Source: Alphaproteobacteria bacterium MedPE-SWcel (GTDB taxonomy: Bacteria; Pseudomonadota; Alphaproteobacteria; Rhodobacterales; Rhodobacteraceae). From it: a stretch of 64,000 bases of DNA. Where the stretch lies: positions 1-64,000 of the forward strand of contig MPDC01000002.1 in assembly GCA_001874255.1 (NCBI GenBank), read 5' to 3'. Below, piece by piece: positions 1 to 9,308 of the stretch; positions within the stretch are counted from its first letter, which is position 1, and each line of letters starts with the position of its first letter. The position numbers were made by a program, and so were the translations under genes. The notes under the pieces were generated by a model, which ran no database searches, was not told the DNA's origin, and worked only from the letters and a program-made list of their open reading frames with translations.

Positions 1-1
1 C

Positions 2-367
<366 letters not shown>

Positions 368-469
368 GGAGGGCTCCCGTCATTGGGGATGTTACAGCAC
401 CCAATGTGGCACATTGCGATGCCGGAAGCGGGAGCCATCCATCCCATCAATGGCGGACAAAGGCTCGCT

Positions 470-634
470 CTCGGAAATCAAGGACGCGTCGATGCCACCA
501 AACTTGGCCCGCCATTTGTAAAAACTCGCGCTGCTCATTCCGTGCTCACGGCCCAGCTCAATGACCGGCAGGCCAGCCTCTGCCTGCTTCAACACGGCCA
601 TGATCTGTGCGTCGCAGTATCGTCCGTTCTTCAA
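470..634 (-). pseudogene. IS3-family OrfA fragment
   Basis: A TTG codon at 634 is preceded by GAGGAG at a good distance and starts LKNGRYCDAQIMAVLKQAE, then ELGREHGMSSASFYKWRAKFGG and DASLISE. This is the helix-turn-helix half of IS3-family OrfA proteins. After LISE the family continues into a leucine zipper and orfB. Here the frame runs into unrelated sequence and stops, because the IS110-type element begins. No orfB is present. Confidence 0.75.
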
Positions 635-705
635 CGTAAATCTCCTCAGATATCTGGCCGAGAAAATTCTATTTTTGAACTCCGCTATTTTGGGGGGGGG
701 TGACC

Positions 706-1454
706 TGCCCTTGGCACATTGATGCCGTCGGGAGGCCGTCACATCATCAAAGCCCACTTCCGTTACAAATGCAAAATTCAAACAATTCTCATGACAGATT
801 TTGCTGCCCGTATTGAGTTGTAAGGCGCAAATTAACTCCTGATGGCCAAAAGATAGAGCGATGATTTTTGCGGACCTCACCTGGCTCGCGGAACCGGAGG
901 AAAAGATGAGCGCGCTTTCAAGGCTGAATATCCTGCACACGCCGCGAGCGCTTCTTGAACATCTTATGGTGATAGGAACACGTCCTAATATTTTGGATCA
1001 CTTGGCCAAAATACACAACATGATCTCAGACCTTCCGGGCGCCTCGGGCAAGCAGGGCCAAACTCCCGGGGAGAGAGGTCCGGAAATTCCGCGACTTGAA
1101 CACGTGGCACTGCAAAAGATGAAAGTAGGAAGCGAGACTTCGTCGGCCAACCGGTGGGTGTTCTCGGATGCGGATATCTTGATAGGTGCCATGGTCTCTC
1201 TTGAAAGTTGTTCAGCCAGATCACGAAACAACGCCGAATGGGAACTGTCTGTTGCAGCATCTCCTTTAGCCGCGGCAGCCACCCGGACGGCAGTGCTCGA
1301 GTTACATTTGATCGCGGTTGCTATGTGTCGGTTCCCAGCCAGACTTTTGGCAAGACTACAAATGAACTGACGGGTCGATGGCGTTTCTCAAAGGCCATCG
1401 ACCTCGTCCAACAGGAACTTCCCGGACCACCCGGGCAATAAAGCGGATAAGCCA
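706..1454. other. Gene-poor stretch between IS remnants and cheB
   Basis: No protein family was recognised on either strand. A plus-strand open frame (861-1370, 169 codons) and overlapping minus-strand frames (985-1282) exist, but their translations look compositionally random and do not agree with each other. The stretch is less GC-rich in its first 150 bases than the T6SS genes. It probably represents decayed DNA plus the promoter region of cheB. Confidence 0.4.
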
Positions 1455-2456
1455 TTGCCTTCCTTGAGCGTACTGATTGTCACCACGGATCGAAACTTCG
1501 CACGAACACTGCAGAGCCACATGGAGGCGGCCTACCCTGGCGCCCAGGTGCTCTTGGCCAACAACCTGATGATGGCCTATAATCAAGCTGAGGCCGGGCA
1601 GCCATCCTTCGCATTTGTGGAAGATGGCTTCACCAAACTGCCTGAATTTGAAATGATGCTGGCGTTGTTTACGGCGCTTGACGTGCGCTGGGTGTCCGTA
1701 ATGGACACCGCGAATTCAACTCCGGCAAGGGGGTCATCTCCATTGCTGAACGTCGGAGCAGGGATCTTCGAGCTTTCAAAGTCGGACAGTCCGCGCCAGT
1801 TTGTGCAGTATTTCGATATGATGATCAAAGCCCCGCGCAAGAACGCGGCGCCAACGGTCGCCTCCAAGGCATCTGCTGGCCGTGATGACTTCAAAAAGGT
1901 CATCTTGATCGGGTCATCAACCGGTGGCGTCGAAGCCTTGCGCAATGTGCTGGTCGGGTTCCCAATTCAATGCCCACCGACACTCATCGTCCAACACACC
2001 GGGAAAAGTTTCGGGACAGGCCTTGTTTCGCTTCTTGATAGAATTTGTCCAGCCAAAGTGGTTGCTGCCGGCGACGATATCGCGCTGAAGACGGGTCATG
2101 TCTATATCGCAGCAGGGCAGCCCCGGCATATGGGCGTCACACCACGCAAACCCTATCGGCTTCGCATGAAGGAAGGGCCAAACGTATCCGGACACACCCC
2201 TTCTGTTGACGCTCTATTTGCGTCGGCGGTCCCATTTGCAAAGGATGTTGTTGCCGCAATATTAACCGGAATGGGTCAAGATGGAGCCAAGAGCATGTTG
2301 GAGTTGCGCAAGGCGGGTGCAACAACCTTTGCTCAGGATGAAAAAACTGCCGTTGTCTACGGTATGCCCAGGGTCGCCTGGGAAATTGGAGCCGCCCAAA
2401 AACAAGTGCCTCTGGACCGTATGGCCGGGGCAATACTGCAAGCCTGCAAGACCTGA
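1455..2456 (+). CDS. cheB: CheB-like protein-glutamate methylesterase with degenerate receiver domain
   Basis: The C-terminal half (about residues 145-330) is a CheB methylesterase domain, which removes methyl groups from chemoreceptors. The triad is visible: Ser154/155 in IGSSTGG, His181 in VQHTGKS, Asp276 in GMGQDG. The N-terminal ~125 residues resemble a receiver fold (VLIVTTDRNFARTL) but lack the acidic pocket and a clear phosphoacceptor Asp, so phosphorylation control is doubtful. The TTG start at 1455 is my choice; the frame is open upstream to 1371 without a better start. cheD follows after 26 bases. No cheR, cheA or receptor gene is in the window. Confidence 0.82.
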   Translation: MPSLSVLIVTTDRNFARTLQSHMEAAYPGAQVLLANNLMMAYNQAEAGQPSFAFVEDGFTKLPEFEMMLALFTALDVRWVSVMDTANSTPARGSSPLLNVGAGIFELSKSDSPRQFVQYFDMMIKAPRKNAAPTVASKASAGRDDFKKVILIGSSTGGVEALRNVLVGFPIQCPPTLIVQHTGKSFGTGLVSLLDRICPAKVVAAGDDIALKTGHVYIAAGQPRHMGVTPRKPYRLRMKEGPNVSGHTPSVDALFASAVPFAKDVVAAILTGMGQDGAKSMLELRKAGATTFAQDEKTAVVYGMPRVAWEIGAAQKQVPLDRMAGAILQACKT

Positions 2457-2482
2457 GCCCAGACACCTGGAAGGAAGCCGCT

Positions 2483-3043
2483 TTGTCGACTGTTTTTCAA
2501 AATACCAGTACTGTCACCGTTCTACAGGGTGACTATAAGGTTACCACTGATGCGAAAGTCGTCTTTTCGACTGTCTTGGGCTCCTGTATCGCAGCCTGTA
2601 TCTATGACGAGCAAATTGGCGTTGGCGGTATGAACCATTTCCTGCTCGCATCCTCCAATGGTTCTTCGGGCGTAAGCGCCCGATATGGCGTCCACGCCAT
2701 GGAGTTGTTGATCAACGGGATCATGAAAAAAGGGGCGCAGCGTGCCAACTTGAAGGCCAAGGTATTCGGCGGCGCGAAAATGTCCGCCAACCTGTCCGAC
2801 ATTGGCGCAAATAATGCCGATTTCGTTCAGCGCTTTCTGCGCGATGAAGGCATTCCGGTTATCTCGTCTTCGGTCCTAGGAACCTCCGCACGGCGGGTTC
2901 GCTTCCACGCTTGCTCCGGAGCGGCACAGCAGACCCATGTCGCCGATGACCGCCGGTTGGGCGAACAGGAACAGGCTGCAGTCGCGAAAACGCGTGTGCC
3001 CGCTGCAAAACCAGCTGCAGTGGACAACGTAACTCTGTTCTAG
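2483..3043 (+). CDS. cheD: CheD chemoreceptor glutamine deamidase
   Basis: A 186-residue protein of the CheD family, which deamidates receptor glutamines and can bind CheC or CheY. The catalytic Cys35 (LGSCIAACIYD) and His52 (GGMNHF) are visible, followed by KVFGGAKM. The C-terminal ~45 residues are a low-complexity extension rich in Ala and Gln that the family does not need. The start is TTG at 2483 with GGAAGG nine bases upstream. It is in one unit with cheB, and a 9-bp hairpin lies 43 bases after the stop. Confidence 0.85.
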   Translation: MSTVFQNTSTVTVLQGDYKVTTDAKVVFSTVLGSCIAACIYDEQIGVGGMNHFLLASSNGSSGVSARYGVHAMELLINGIMKKGAQRANLKAKVFGGAKMSANLSDIGANNADFVQRFLRDEGIPVISSSVLGTSARRVRFHACSGAAQQTHVADDRRLGEQEQAAVAKTRVPAAKPAAVDNVTLF

Positions 3044-3085
3044 ATTCGCTGACATCTTCATGCTGCACGCCACGTATTATTCGGT

Positions 3086-3107
3086 CCCCAGTCACAAATG
3101 ACTGGGG
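3086..3107 (+). terminator. Hairpin after cheD
   Basis: CCCCAGTCA and TGACTGGGG form a perfect 9-bp stem with a 4-base loop. No T-run follows, so it may be a weak terminator or a 3' stabiliser for cheBD. Confidence 0.5.
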
Positions 3108-3208
3108 GCTCTCTCAAATGTGATGGCAAGATAAAGGGCGCTTCGCAAAGCTCCCCAAAGGGGCTAGATTGGGGGAAATTGATTTCCTTTTACCCAAGGC
3201 CTTACCTC

Positions 3209-4747
3209 ATGTTCCATCGTTTCAAAAACGTATGTTCAGGTGCGTGCATCCTGATTGTGTTTGCAAGTGTCCTGTGCCTGGGAGCCATGACGCGATCGGC
3301 AGAGGCGGCAAACGACCGGATCGCCTTGGTGTTCGGCATGGCGAACTACCGCCACCTCCCGCCGCTCACGAACACCAAAAATGATGCAGAAGCGATCTCA
3401 CAAACTCTTGAGAATATTGGATTTGATGTCACTCTCTCGGTAGATGCCAGTGGTGCCGAAATGGAGCGGCTTCTTCAGGATTTTTCCTTTCGCTCTGAAG
3501 TCGCGGACCTCGCCCTGATTTATTTTGCAGGGCACGGCATCGAAGTCCAGGGCGAAAACTTCATGATCCCGGTGGACGCAAACGTTGCCTCCAACAAGGA
3601 CGTGCAAAGCCAATCCCCGTCACTGAAGAATCTCCTGTCTGCCGTCGACCGGGCGCGAAAGATGCGGATCGTGATCCTCGACAGCTGCCGGGATAATCCC
3701 CTCGGGGACTCACTGGATTTGGCCGCGAGCCAAGCAACGGGAACTGCAAATACAGATGAGACGACTCGCGGCGGCGGCGGTCTTGCTGCGGCCAATCCCG
3801 ATCGCGGAACCTTGGTTGCCTTTGCCGCCAAAGACGGACAGGTCGCCCTTGACGGTAGCGGCAACAACAGCCCTTTTGCTCTCTCTCTGATGGAAAAGAT
3901 GACCCAGCCCGGTCTGGAAATCAGCCTGATGTTCCGACAAATCCGCGACAGCGTCCTTGAACAAACGGGCAACCTGCAGGAGCCACATACATACGGGTCC
4001 CTGACCGGTATTCCCTTCTATCTTGCGGGCCCAGCCCAAGGTGGCGAGACCCTCGATACCAGCGATGCCTCGAAAGCCTGGTCCAGCCTGCGTCCGGATC
4101 AGGAAGAACAGCTGCTGGCCCTTGCCGATCTTGGCGACACGCGCTCGATGTTGGGCCTGGCTTACATGCGCCTCAACCCAAATGAGGGACGGTTTGATCC
4201 CAAGGCCGCAGTGGATTTTCTCGGCCGGGCCGCCGCCGCCGGATCCCCGGAAGCACAATTCGAGCTGGCGAAGCTCTATGAGCGGGGGACCGGGGTCGCT
4301 CAAGATGAGGAGAAGGCGCTGGAACTCTATCGGGCGGCGGCCGGACAGAATTTTGCCGATGCGATCAACGACTTAGGTTTCCTGCACTATCAAGGAGGAC
4401 TGGGTCTGCCTGCGGACCCAGGCAAAGCGTTGCGGTTTTTCGAACGCGCCGCCGACCTGCGCCACCCTCAGGCACAATTCAATTTTGCCGCACTCATTGA
4501 TGATGGCCACATTCCATCAAAGGGCCCCGAGGACGCGGCAAAATATCTGTACGACGCCCTGCGTTCCGGGAGTCGGGATGTTCTGAATCTGCTCAGTGAA
4601 CGCCCGACAATGTTCACCCCTGATACCCGGCGCGCATTGCAGGTGCGGCTGAAGGACAACAGGTTCTACACCGGCGCCATTGACGGTGATTTCGGGCCCG
4701 GCACACAGCGAAGCATTCGCAGGGCCTATGGCATAGAGGATAGTTGA
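3209..4747 (+). CDS. Exported caspase-like (C14) protein with Sel1 repeats
   Basis: A signal peptide (about residues 1-33, ending SAEAA) precedes a caspase/metacaspase p20 domain with catalytic His109 (YFAGHG) and Cys160 (LDSCRDNP). Residues ~310-450 hold Sel1/TPR-like repeats (AQFELAKLYERGTGV and relatives). The last ~45 residues (FYTGAIDGDFGPGTQRSI) look like a peptidoglycan-binding PG_binding_1 motif. I start at ATG 3209, because the in-frame extension to 3098 crosses the cheD hairpin and would bury the signal peptide. The role is inferred as an envelope-located peptidase or scaffold of the neighbouring T6SS; the substrate is unknown. It is convergent with the M15 peptidase gene. Confidence 0.8.
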   Translation: MFHRFKNVCSGACILIVFASVLCLGAMTRSAEAANDRIALVFGMANYRHLPPLTNTKNDAEAISQTLENIGFDVTLSVDASGAEMERLLQDFSFRSEVADLALIYFAGHGIEVQGENFMIPVDANVASNKDVQSQSPSLKNLLSAVDRARKMRIVILDSCRDNPLGDSLDLAASQATGTANTDETTRGGGGLAAANPDRGTLVAFAAKDGQVALDGSGNNSPFALSLMEKMTQPGLEISLMFRQIRDSVLEQTGNLQEPHTYGSLTGIPFYLAGPAQGGETLDTSDASKAWSSLRPDQEEQLLALADLGDTRSMLGLAYMRLNPNEGRFDPKAAVDFLGRAAAAGSPEAQFELAKLYERGTGVAQDEEKALELYRAAAGQNFADAINDLGFLHYQGGLGLPADPGKALRFFERAADLRHPQAQFNFAALIDDGHIPSKGPEDAAKYLYDALRSGSRDVLNLLSERPTMFTPDTRRALQVRLKDNRFYTGAIDGDFGPGTQRSIRRAYGIEDS

Positions 4748-4753
4748 ACGCGC

Positions 4754-5596
4754 CTATAATTTTCCTTCTGCCAGCCAGAGATCAAGCTGACGGCGGCTGA
4801 TTTCGAAATGCATGCTGTCCTCGCGACCGAAACCGGCCCCCCAAACCCAGCCCTCGTCCTTGAAGAAATCCGCCAGGATGGTCAGGCCCAGTTGGGTGCG
4901 CCCGTCCCCAAGTGTGTCGAGACGACCGTCTATGTTCAGATCAACGGCAAGTCCGTAACTATGGGTCGAAAGGGAATTCTGTGTTCCGCGAATACGCCGG
5001 ACACAAAGGGAACCGGCAGTGTTGATGCGCTCATACAGATCCGGATCCGTCTTCCTGATGTTTTCAAAGACGACCTTGAGGCTTTCGATCGCCGGCAGCA
5101 GCATCCTGACCCGGATAGGCCCGACTTGCTCCAATACCAGCTTGTCTTTCAAACGTTCATTGGTCATCGACTGGCATTCATCCGTCAAATCTTCGCGAGG
5201 GCGACCCAATTGTTGCGATAGATATGCGCCTCCGGCCACTTTCAGACCGTCATTCACGTTGCGCCGATCCGCAATGAGTACAACCTGGGCGTAGGAATCG
5301 AGAATCGCATTGGGCCCCGTCTGGCGCAGAAGGGAATCTTCTTCATCCTGCAGGTTCGAAGCCGGAGCCACCGTATTTGTCGGAGCGGATTGCGCAGCAA
5401 CGGCTTTTTCCAGATCCTCCAGCTTGATCTGTGTGTCCTCAAGTTGCTGACGCAGCAGTTCAATATCGATACGGGCTTCGGAATCCACTGCGCCGCTGCC
5501 ATAGCCCTGTTCGTTGAACAAAAAGGATAAGCCAAACCAGAGTGCTGCGGCCAGGATCAGGCCGACGGCGATGATTATGGCGTGAAGGACCTTCAT
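4754..5596 (-). CDS. Membrane-anchored M15-type D-Ala-D-Ala carboxypeptidase/endopeptidase
   Basis: A 280-residue protein. An N-terminal membrane anchor (about residues 5-27) is followed by a short coiled coil (43-67) and a C-terminal M15 zinc peptidase domain. Zinc ligands are visible as His212 and Asp219 (THSYGLAVD) and His263 (SMHFEI). This family cuts peptidoglycan stem peptides in the periplasm. Cell-wall remodelling for T6SS assembly is an inference from location. It diverges from the OmpA-family gene at 5769. Confidence 0.8.
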   Translation of the reverse strand: MKVLHAIIIAVGLILAAALWFGLSFLFNEQGYGSGAVDSEARIDIELLRQQLEDTQIKLEDLEKAVAAQSAPTNTVAPASNLQDEEDSLLRQTGPNAILDSYAQVVLIADRRNVNDGLKVAGGAYLSQQLGRPREDLTDECQSMTNERLKDKLVLEQVGPIRVRMLLPAIESLKVVFENIRKTDPDLYERINTAGSLCVRRIRGTQNSLSTHSYGLAVDLNIDGRLDTLGDGRTQLGLTILADFFKDEGWVWGAGFGREDSMHFEISRRQLDLWLAEGKL

Positions 5597-5768
5597 GTTA
5601 TTCCTTTTTATTCCATGAACCTCTTGATTACCTCAGGTTTACGTCCAACCTACTAGGTACAAAAGTGAATTTTATCATTGAATTCAGGTTTCGCAGGTTT
5701 GCAACCATTGGCAGCTTGATGGGTGTAGTGTAAACTCTGCGCAACTAAAGTGGAATAACAGGGAGGAC

Positions 5769-6338
5769 ATGTTCATGGTCCAACTCCGCGCTTTGGCACT
5801 GTCGATTTTTACCGCCACACTCTTTTCCGGCGCAGCGGTTTCTGCGCAAGATTTGTCTGTCGAAGAAATCACTGAGGCCTTCAAGAAACAGAAAACCCGT
5901 GGTCTGGTCCTTGTCCCAAATGCGAATGGGGCCGCTCCTGCCGCCGATGAAGAGACCGCGACGATTGCAGCCGCAGCGGAAGAGTACAATCCTCTTGATG
6001 CCGCGTCCCAGATCAATGTTCAGATTTCCTTTGACTTTGACAGCGCGACCCTGCGCGACGATCAAAAGCCAAAGCTTGCCAATATGTGTGCGTCAATGAA
6101 GGCCTTGGATGATACGGTTTTTCAGATCATCGGGCACACCGACAGTTCCGGCTCCTCCGCTTACAACGAACGTCTGTCGCTCTTGCGCGCCGAAGAGGTG
6201 CGTCGCCACCTGATCGGGGATTGTGGCGTGAGCGCTGACTCTCTCCAGGCCATCGGCATGGGTGAAACCGCGCCGTATGACTCTGAAAACCCACGTGCCG
6301 ACGAAAACCGGCGTGTGGAATTCCAAGCTCTGGGCTAA
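5769..6338 (+). CDS. OmpA-family peptidoglycan-binding protein
   Basis: A 189-residue protein with a signal peptide (to about residue 26, AVSAQD) and a C-terminal OmpA/MotB domain (about 80-187). The domain shows ISFDFDSATL, IIGHTDSSGSSAYNERLSLLRA and DENRRVEFQ, the residues that grip diaminopimelate. ATG 5769 has GGGAGG just upstream; a second ATG at 5775 is also possible. It lies 45 bases before ppkA on the same strand and is probably co-transcribed. It may anchor a T6SS-associated envelope complex, as TagL-type proteins do. Confidence 0.82.
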   Translation: MFMVQLRALALSIFTATLFSGAAVSAQDLSVEEITEAFKKQKTRGLVLVPNANGAAPAADEETATIAAAAEEYNPLDAASQINVQISFDFDSATLRDDQKPKLANMCASMKALDDTVFQIIGHTDSSGSSAYNERLSLLRAEEVRRHLIGDCGVSADSLQAIGMGETAPYDSENPRADENRRVEFQALG

Positions 6339-6383
6339 CCGAATGAATTTTGCGAAGATCCTGACCAGGCCGGAGAGACAGGA

Positions 6384-8570
6384 ATGATCGACTCCCGGCC
6401 CGGGGACATGTTTCTGCCCGGCGATCTACTGAATAATACGTATCGTATCGAATCTTTGCTTGGTCGTGGCGGGACCTCTGAAGTCTATAGGGCGAAATCC
6501 GAAATTTCCGGAAATCTGGTTGCTCTGAAAATTTTGAAACAGGAATTTTCGGGAAATGAGGACTTTACGGTTCTCATGGCGCGCGAGGAGAATATCCGCG
6601 AAATTCGCCATGACGCGGTTGTCAGGTATTCCGAAAACCACCGAACCGCAGACGGGCGCATCTACCTGTTGATGGACTACATCGAGGGGCCGGGGCTGGA
6701 TCGCAAGCTCAAAGAAGGCCCGATGCCGGTTTCTGACCTTCTGACGATTTGCAAACGCGTGAGTCAGGGCCTGCAGGCGGCTCACAAGCGGAAAATCGTT
6801 CACAGAGATCTCAGCCCTGACAATATTATTCTGCGCGGTGGTGATCCGTCCCAAGCTGTGATCATTGATTTTGGCATTGCCAAGGATACCAATCCGGGCG
6901 CCGAAACCATTGTCGGAAATGAATTTGCCGGCAAATATTCCTACGCCGCACCCGAGCAAATGAGCGGCCAGACAGATGCCCGCTCGGATATTTATTCACT
7001 GGGCGCGCTCCTGCTTGCCAACTATAGGGGGAAATCCCCCTCCCTGGGTGCGAACCCTATGGAAGTGGTTGAAAACAAACAAAAGCCGCTTGAGACAGAT
7101 GACCTGCCGGACCCATTTCGCACTCTGATACAGCGCATGTGCGCCCCCGACCCAGCGGATCGGTTCCAATCGGCAGGTGAGGTTCTGGCCTTCCTCGAAG
7201 CGCCGGATGAGCAGCCTGCCCCGGCCGCCCTCGGCAGCGCCGGGTCAGATCCGCTTGATCAGTTGATCGGCGCCAGCGCGGATCCTTTGGAAGATGCGAC
7301 CATCATCACTCCGCGTTCCACGGTCAATCCGCCGTTGGCGCCTGCGGAGCCGGTCAAATCCAAAAGCGCGCGCAACGGGTTGATCGCCCTTCTGGTCCTG
7401 GCCTTGCTGGCAGTGGGCAGCGGCGCGGCCTGGATGTCGGGGGCCCTGGACCCCATATTTGCACCGTCATATCCCACGGCTGATCCATTCCGTCTGATTG
7501 TCGAACGCTCCGACGGGGGCGCGGTTCGCGCAGCCGGAAATATTCCAAGCGAAGAAGGTCAGGCGGCCTTGCAGGAGCTGGTGGATAGTGCGGAGCTGGT
7601 TCTGGCCTCCGGCGAAATTGCCGAGACCTGGCTGCGCGACGTGCTGTTCACCCTGGAACCGCTTGCCGAACTGGAAGAGTGGCGCCTGACCGTCGAAAAC
7701 AATCGCGCCAATCTTGTTGGAAAGACCTCCGATGCCGATCTGCTTGCCGATCTCGACGGGTTCTTTGGCGGCGACATGCCGGGAGCGTTGATCGGGATCG
7801 TGGACATCGCCTTTGAGCTCCCCCTGCTCGAAGACGCCATTGTGCGCGACATCGTCGCCTCTCATGCGGACTGTGGAGCGCTGAATATACGTGGCTCTGC
7901 CGTCGGATCCGGCTACGCGCCCGGTGAGACGTTGCATGTTTCCGGTCAGGTTGCCGGAACAGAAACCCAGATCACCTTGTTCGACTCCCTGACTGCGGTC
8001 GCGAACGGCAGACCGGTGGAACTGGATCTGGATGTATTGAACCCGGCGCTTTGCATCGTCGAACAGCACCTTCCCAAAGCGCCATCCGGGGGCGTCGCGG
8101 TGACCTATGCGGATGGCTCCAGCAAAGAGGCAAACCCCTCGGGGACATTCTTTGTGGGTGAGAACCCGATCATTGATGTTGTGCTGCCGTCCAACGTCAC
8201 CGACGGGTTTCTGACGGTTTCAATTCTGGACGTCACGGGAAATGTGTTTCACCTGCTCCCCAATATCAGCAGGCAGGACCATGCGGTTGCCGAACTCCGG
8301 GCGGGTGCCGGGGGGGTCTTTCCAATCCGTGTCGCGTTCAGCCTGGACGAATCCGCGAGCACTGGCGGTATCGCATTCAAAGTGGATGACAGCACGCTCG
8401 GCAAGAGCAAGATCATCATATTGCACTCTGCGGAGCCATTGTTTCAGGGTCTGAGGCCAACCGCAGAAAGCGCAGCCAGTTTCGCGGAAGCCCTGCAGAC
8501 AAGCGCGGCGGCGGACGCCGGGCGTATACTGTCCCTGGACAGCAGCATTCTCACCACATCAGAGCCCTGA
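6384..8570 (+). CDS. ppkA: PpkA-like transmembrane Ser/Thr protein kinase
   Basis: Residues ~20-280 are a Hanks-type kinase: glycine loop GRGGTSEVYRA, Lys49 in VALKIL, catalytic HRDLSPDN (Asp142), DFG at 162-164 and an APEQMSG activation region. One membrane segment (about 331-351) leads to a ~370-residue periplasmic part with a DUF4384-like end. With PppA and the FHA protein TagH it makes the threonine-phosphorylation pathway known to trigger T6SS in Pseudomonas. The periplasmic region resembles that of the TonB-like protein at 40088. The gene converges on pppA with a 15-base gap. Confidence 0.88.
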   Translation: MIDSRPGDMFLPGDLLNNTYRIESLLGRGGTSEVYRAKSEISGNLVALKILKQEFSGNEDFTVLMAREENIREIRHDAVVRYSENHRTADGRIYLLMDYIEGPGLDRKLKEGPMPVSDLLTICKRVSQGLQAAHKRKIVHRDLSPDNIILRGGDPSQAVIIDFGIAKDTNPGAETIVGNEFAGKYSYAAPEQMSGQTDARSDIYSLGALLLANYRGKSPSLGANPMEVVENKQKPLETDDLPDPFRTLIQRMCAPDPADRFQSAGEVLAFLEAPDEQPAPAALGSAGSDPLDQLIGASADPLEDATIITPRSTVNPPLAPAEPVKSKSARNGLIALLVLALLAVGSGAAWMSGALDPIFAPSYPTADPFRLIVERSDGGAVRAAGNIPSEEGQAALQELVDSAELVLASGEIAETWLRDVLFTLEPLAELEEWRLTVENNRANLVGKTSDADLLADLDGFFGGDMPGALIGIVDIAFELPLLEDAIVRDIVASHADCGALNIRGSAVGSGYAPGETLHVSGQVAGTETQITLFDSLTAVANGRPVELDLDVLNPALCIVEQHLPKAPSGGVAVTYADGSSKEANPSGTFFVGENPIIDVVLPSNVTDGFLTVSILDVTGNVFHLLPNISRQDHAVAELRAGAGGVFPIRVAFSLDESASTGGIAFKVDDSTLGKSKIIILHSAEPLFQGLRPTAESAASFAEALQTSAAADAGRILSLDSSILTTSEP

Positions 8571-8588
8571 GGCGAGGCCTCGGCCTCA
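8567..8588. terminator. Dyad between ppkA and pppA
   Basis: TGAGGC and GCCTCA flank GAGGCCTCG, an almost perfect inverted repeat spanning both stop codons. It could serve as a bidirectional terminator. No T-run is seen. Confidence 0.4.
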
Positions 8589-9308
8589 CATGACATCCAC
8601 GACGATGGCCGAAATATTGTCGGCGCCGCCACCGGTCAGCGCGGTTTGTATCAACCTGTCGCCAAGTGTTTCCAACGGGGTCGATGACAGAATATCCTCG
8701 AGCATGGAAAACGTCGCGTATTTCGTCAGCCCGTCTGAACACAGCAAAAACCGGTCGCCCGGCGCTGTCTCACCGCGCACCTTGTCCAGAACGAGGTCGC
8801 CCTCGATACCAACAGCCCGCGTGATCGCGTTGGACTGAGGGTGTTGGTCGGCTTCGTCCCAGCTCATTTTTCCGGCCAGCACATAATCGGCAACGGCGGA
8901 ATGGTCCGAGGTCAACAGCTCAATCTTGCCCCCCCGCAGCCGGTAGATCCGGCTGTCGCCAGCCCAGAGACACAGGAAATGCCCCTGACTCACAATGAGC
9001 GTAACAACGGTTGCCCCGATTGTTGCCCCGCCCCGGTCCTGAGATTCGGCCTGAATCGCGCGATGAGCCCCATGGATGGCATCGCGCAACGCATGCATTT
9101 TCGTCCCCGGATCAAGACCCGGCGGAATGGTCGCGACCATATCCGCGATCAGCCTGCTGGCGTAGTCGCCTGCATCGTGACCGCCCATACCGTCCGAAAC
9201 CAACCAGATCTCATGCTCGGGAAGCGCCAATATGGCGTCTTCATTGGCCTTGCGCACCAGACCCGTATGGGTTTGAGCAATATAGCGGGTATTGCGCATC
9301 TCTGTCAT
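8586..9308 (-). CDS. pppA: PP2C-type Ser/Thr phosphatase PppA
   Basis: About 240 residues of PPM/PP2C family. The metal-binding motifs are RKANEDAI near the N-terminus and VSDGMGGHDAGD, followed by WAGDSRIYRLR and a C-terminal GGADNISAIVVDV. It should dephosphorylate the targets of PpkA and keep the T6SS off. Start ATG 9308 overlaps the tagF stop in an ATGA, so the two are translationally coupled; it is the last gene of the minus-strand T6SS block. Confidence 0.88.
   Translation of the reverse strand: MTEMRNTRYIAQTHTGLVRKANEDAILALPEHEIWLVSDGMGGHDAGDYASRLIADMVATIPPGLDPGTKMHALRDAIHGAHRAIQAESQDRGGATIGATVVTLIVSQGHFLCLWAGDSRIYRLRGGKIELLTSDHSAVADYVLAGKMSWDEADQHPQSNAITRAVGIEGDLVLDKVRGETAPGDRFLLCSDGLTKYATFSMLEDILSSTPLETLGDRLIQTALTGGGADNISAIVVDVM

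Noticed and set aside
861-1370. A 169-codon frame before cheB
   Set aside because: No recognisable family, no good ribosome site and atypical composition; overlapping minus-strand frames are equally open, so I treat the region as non-coding or decayed.
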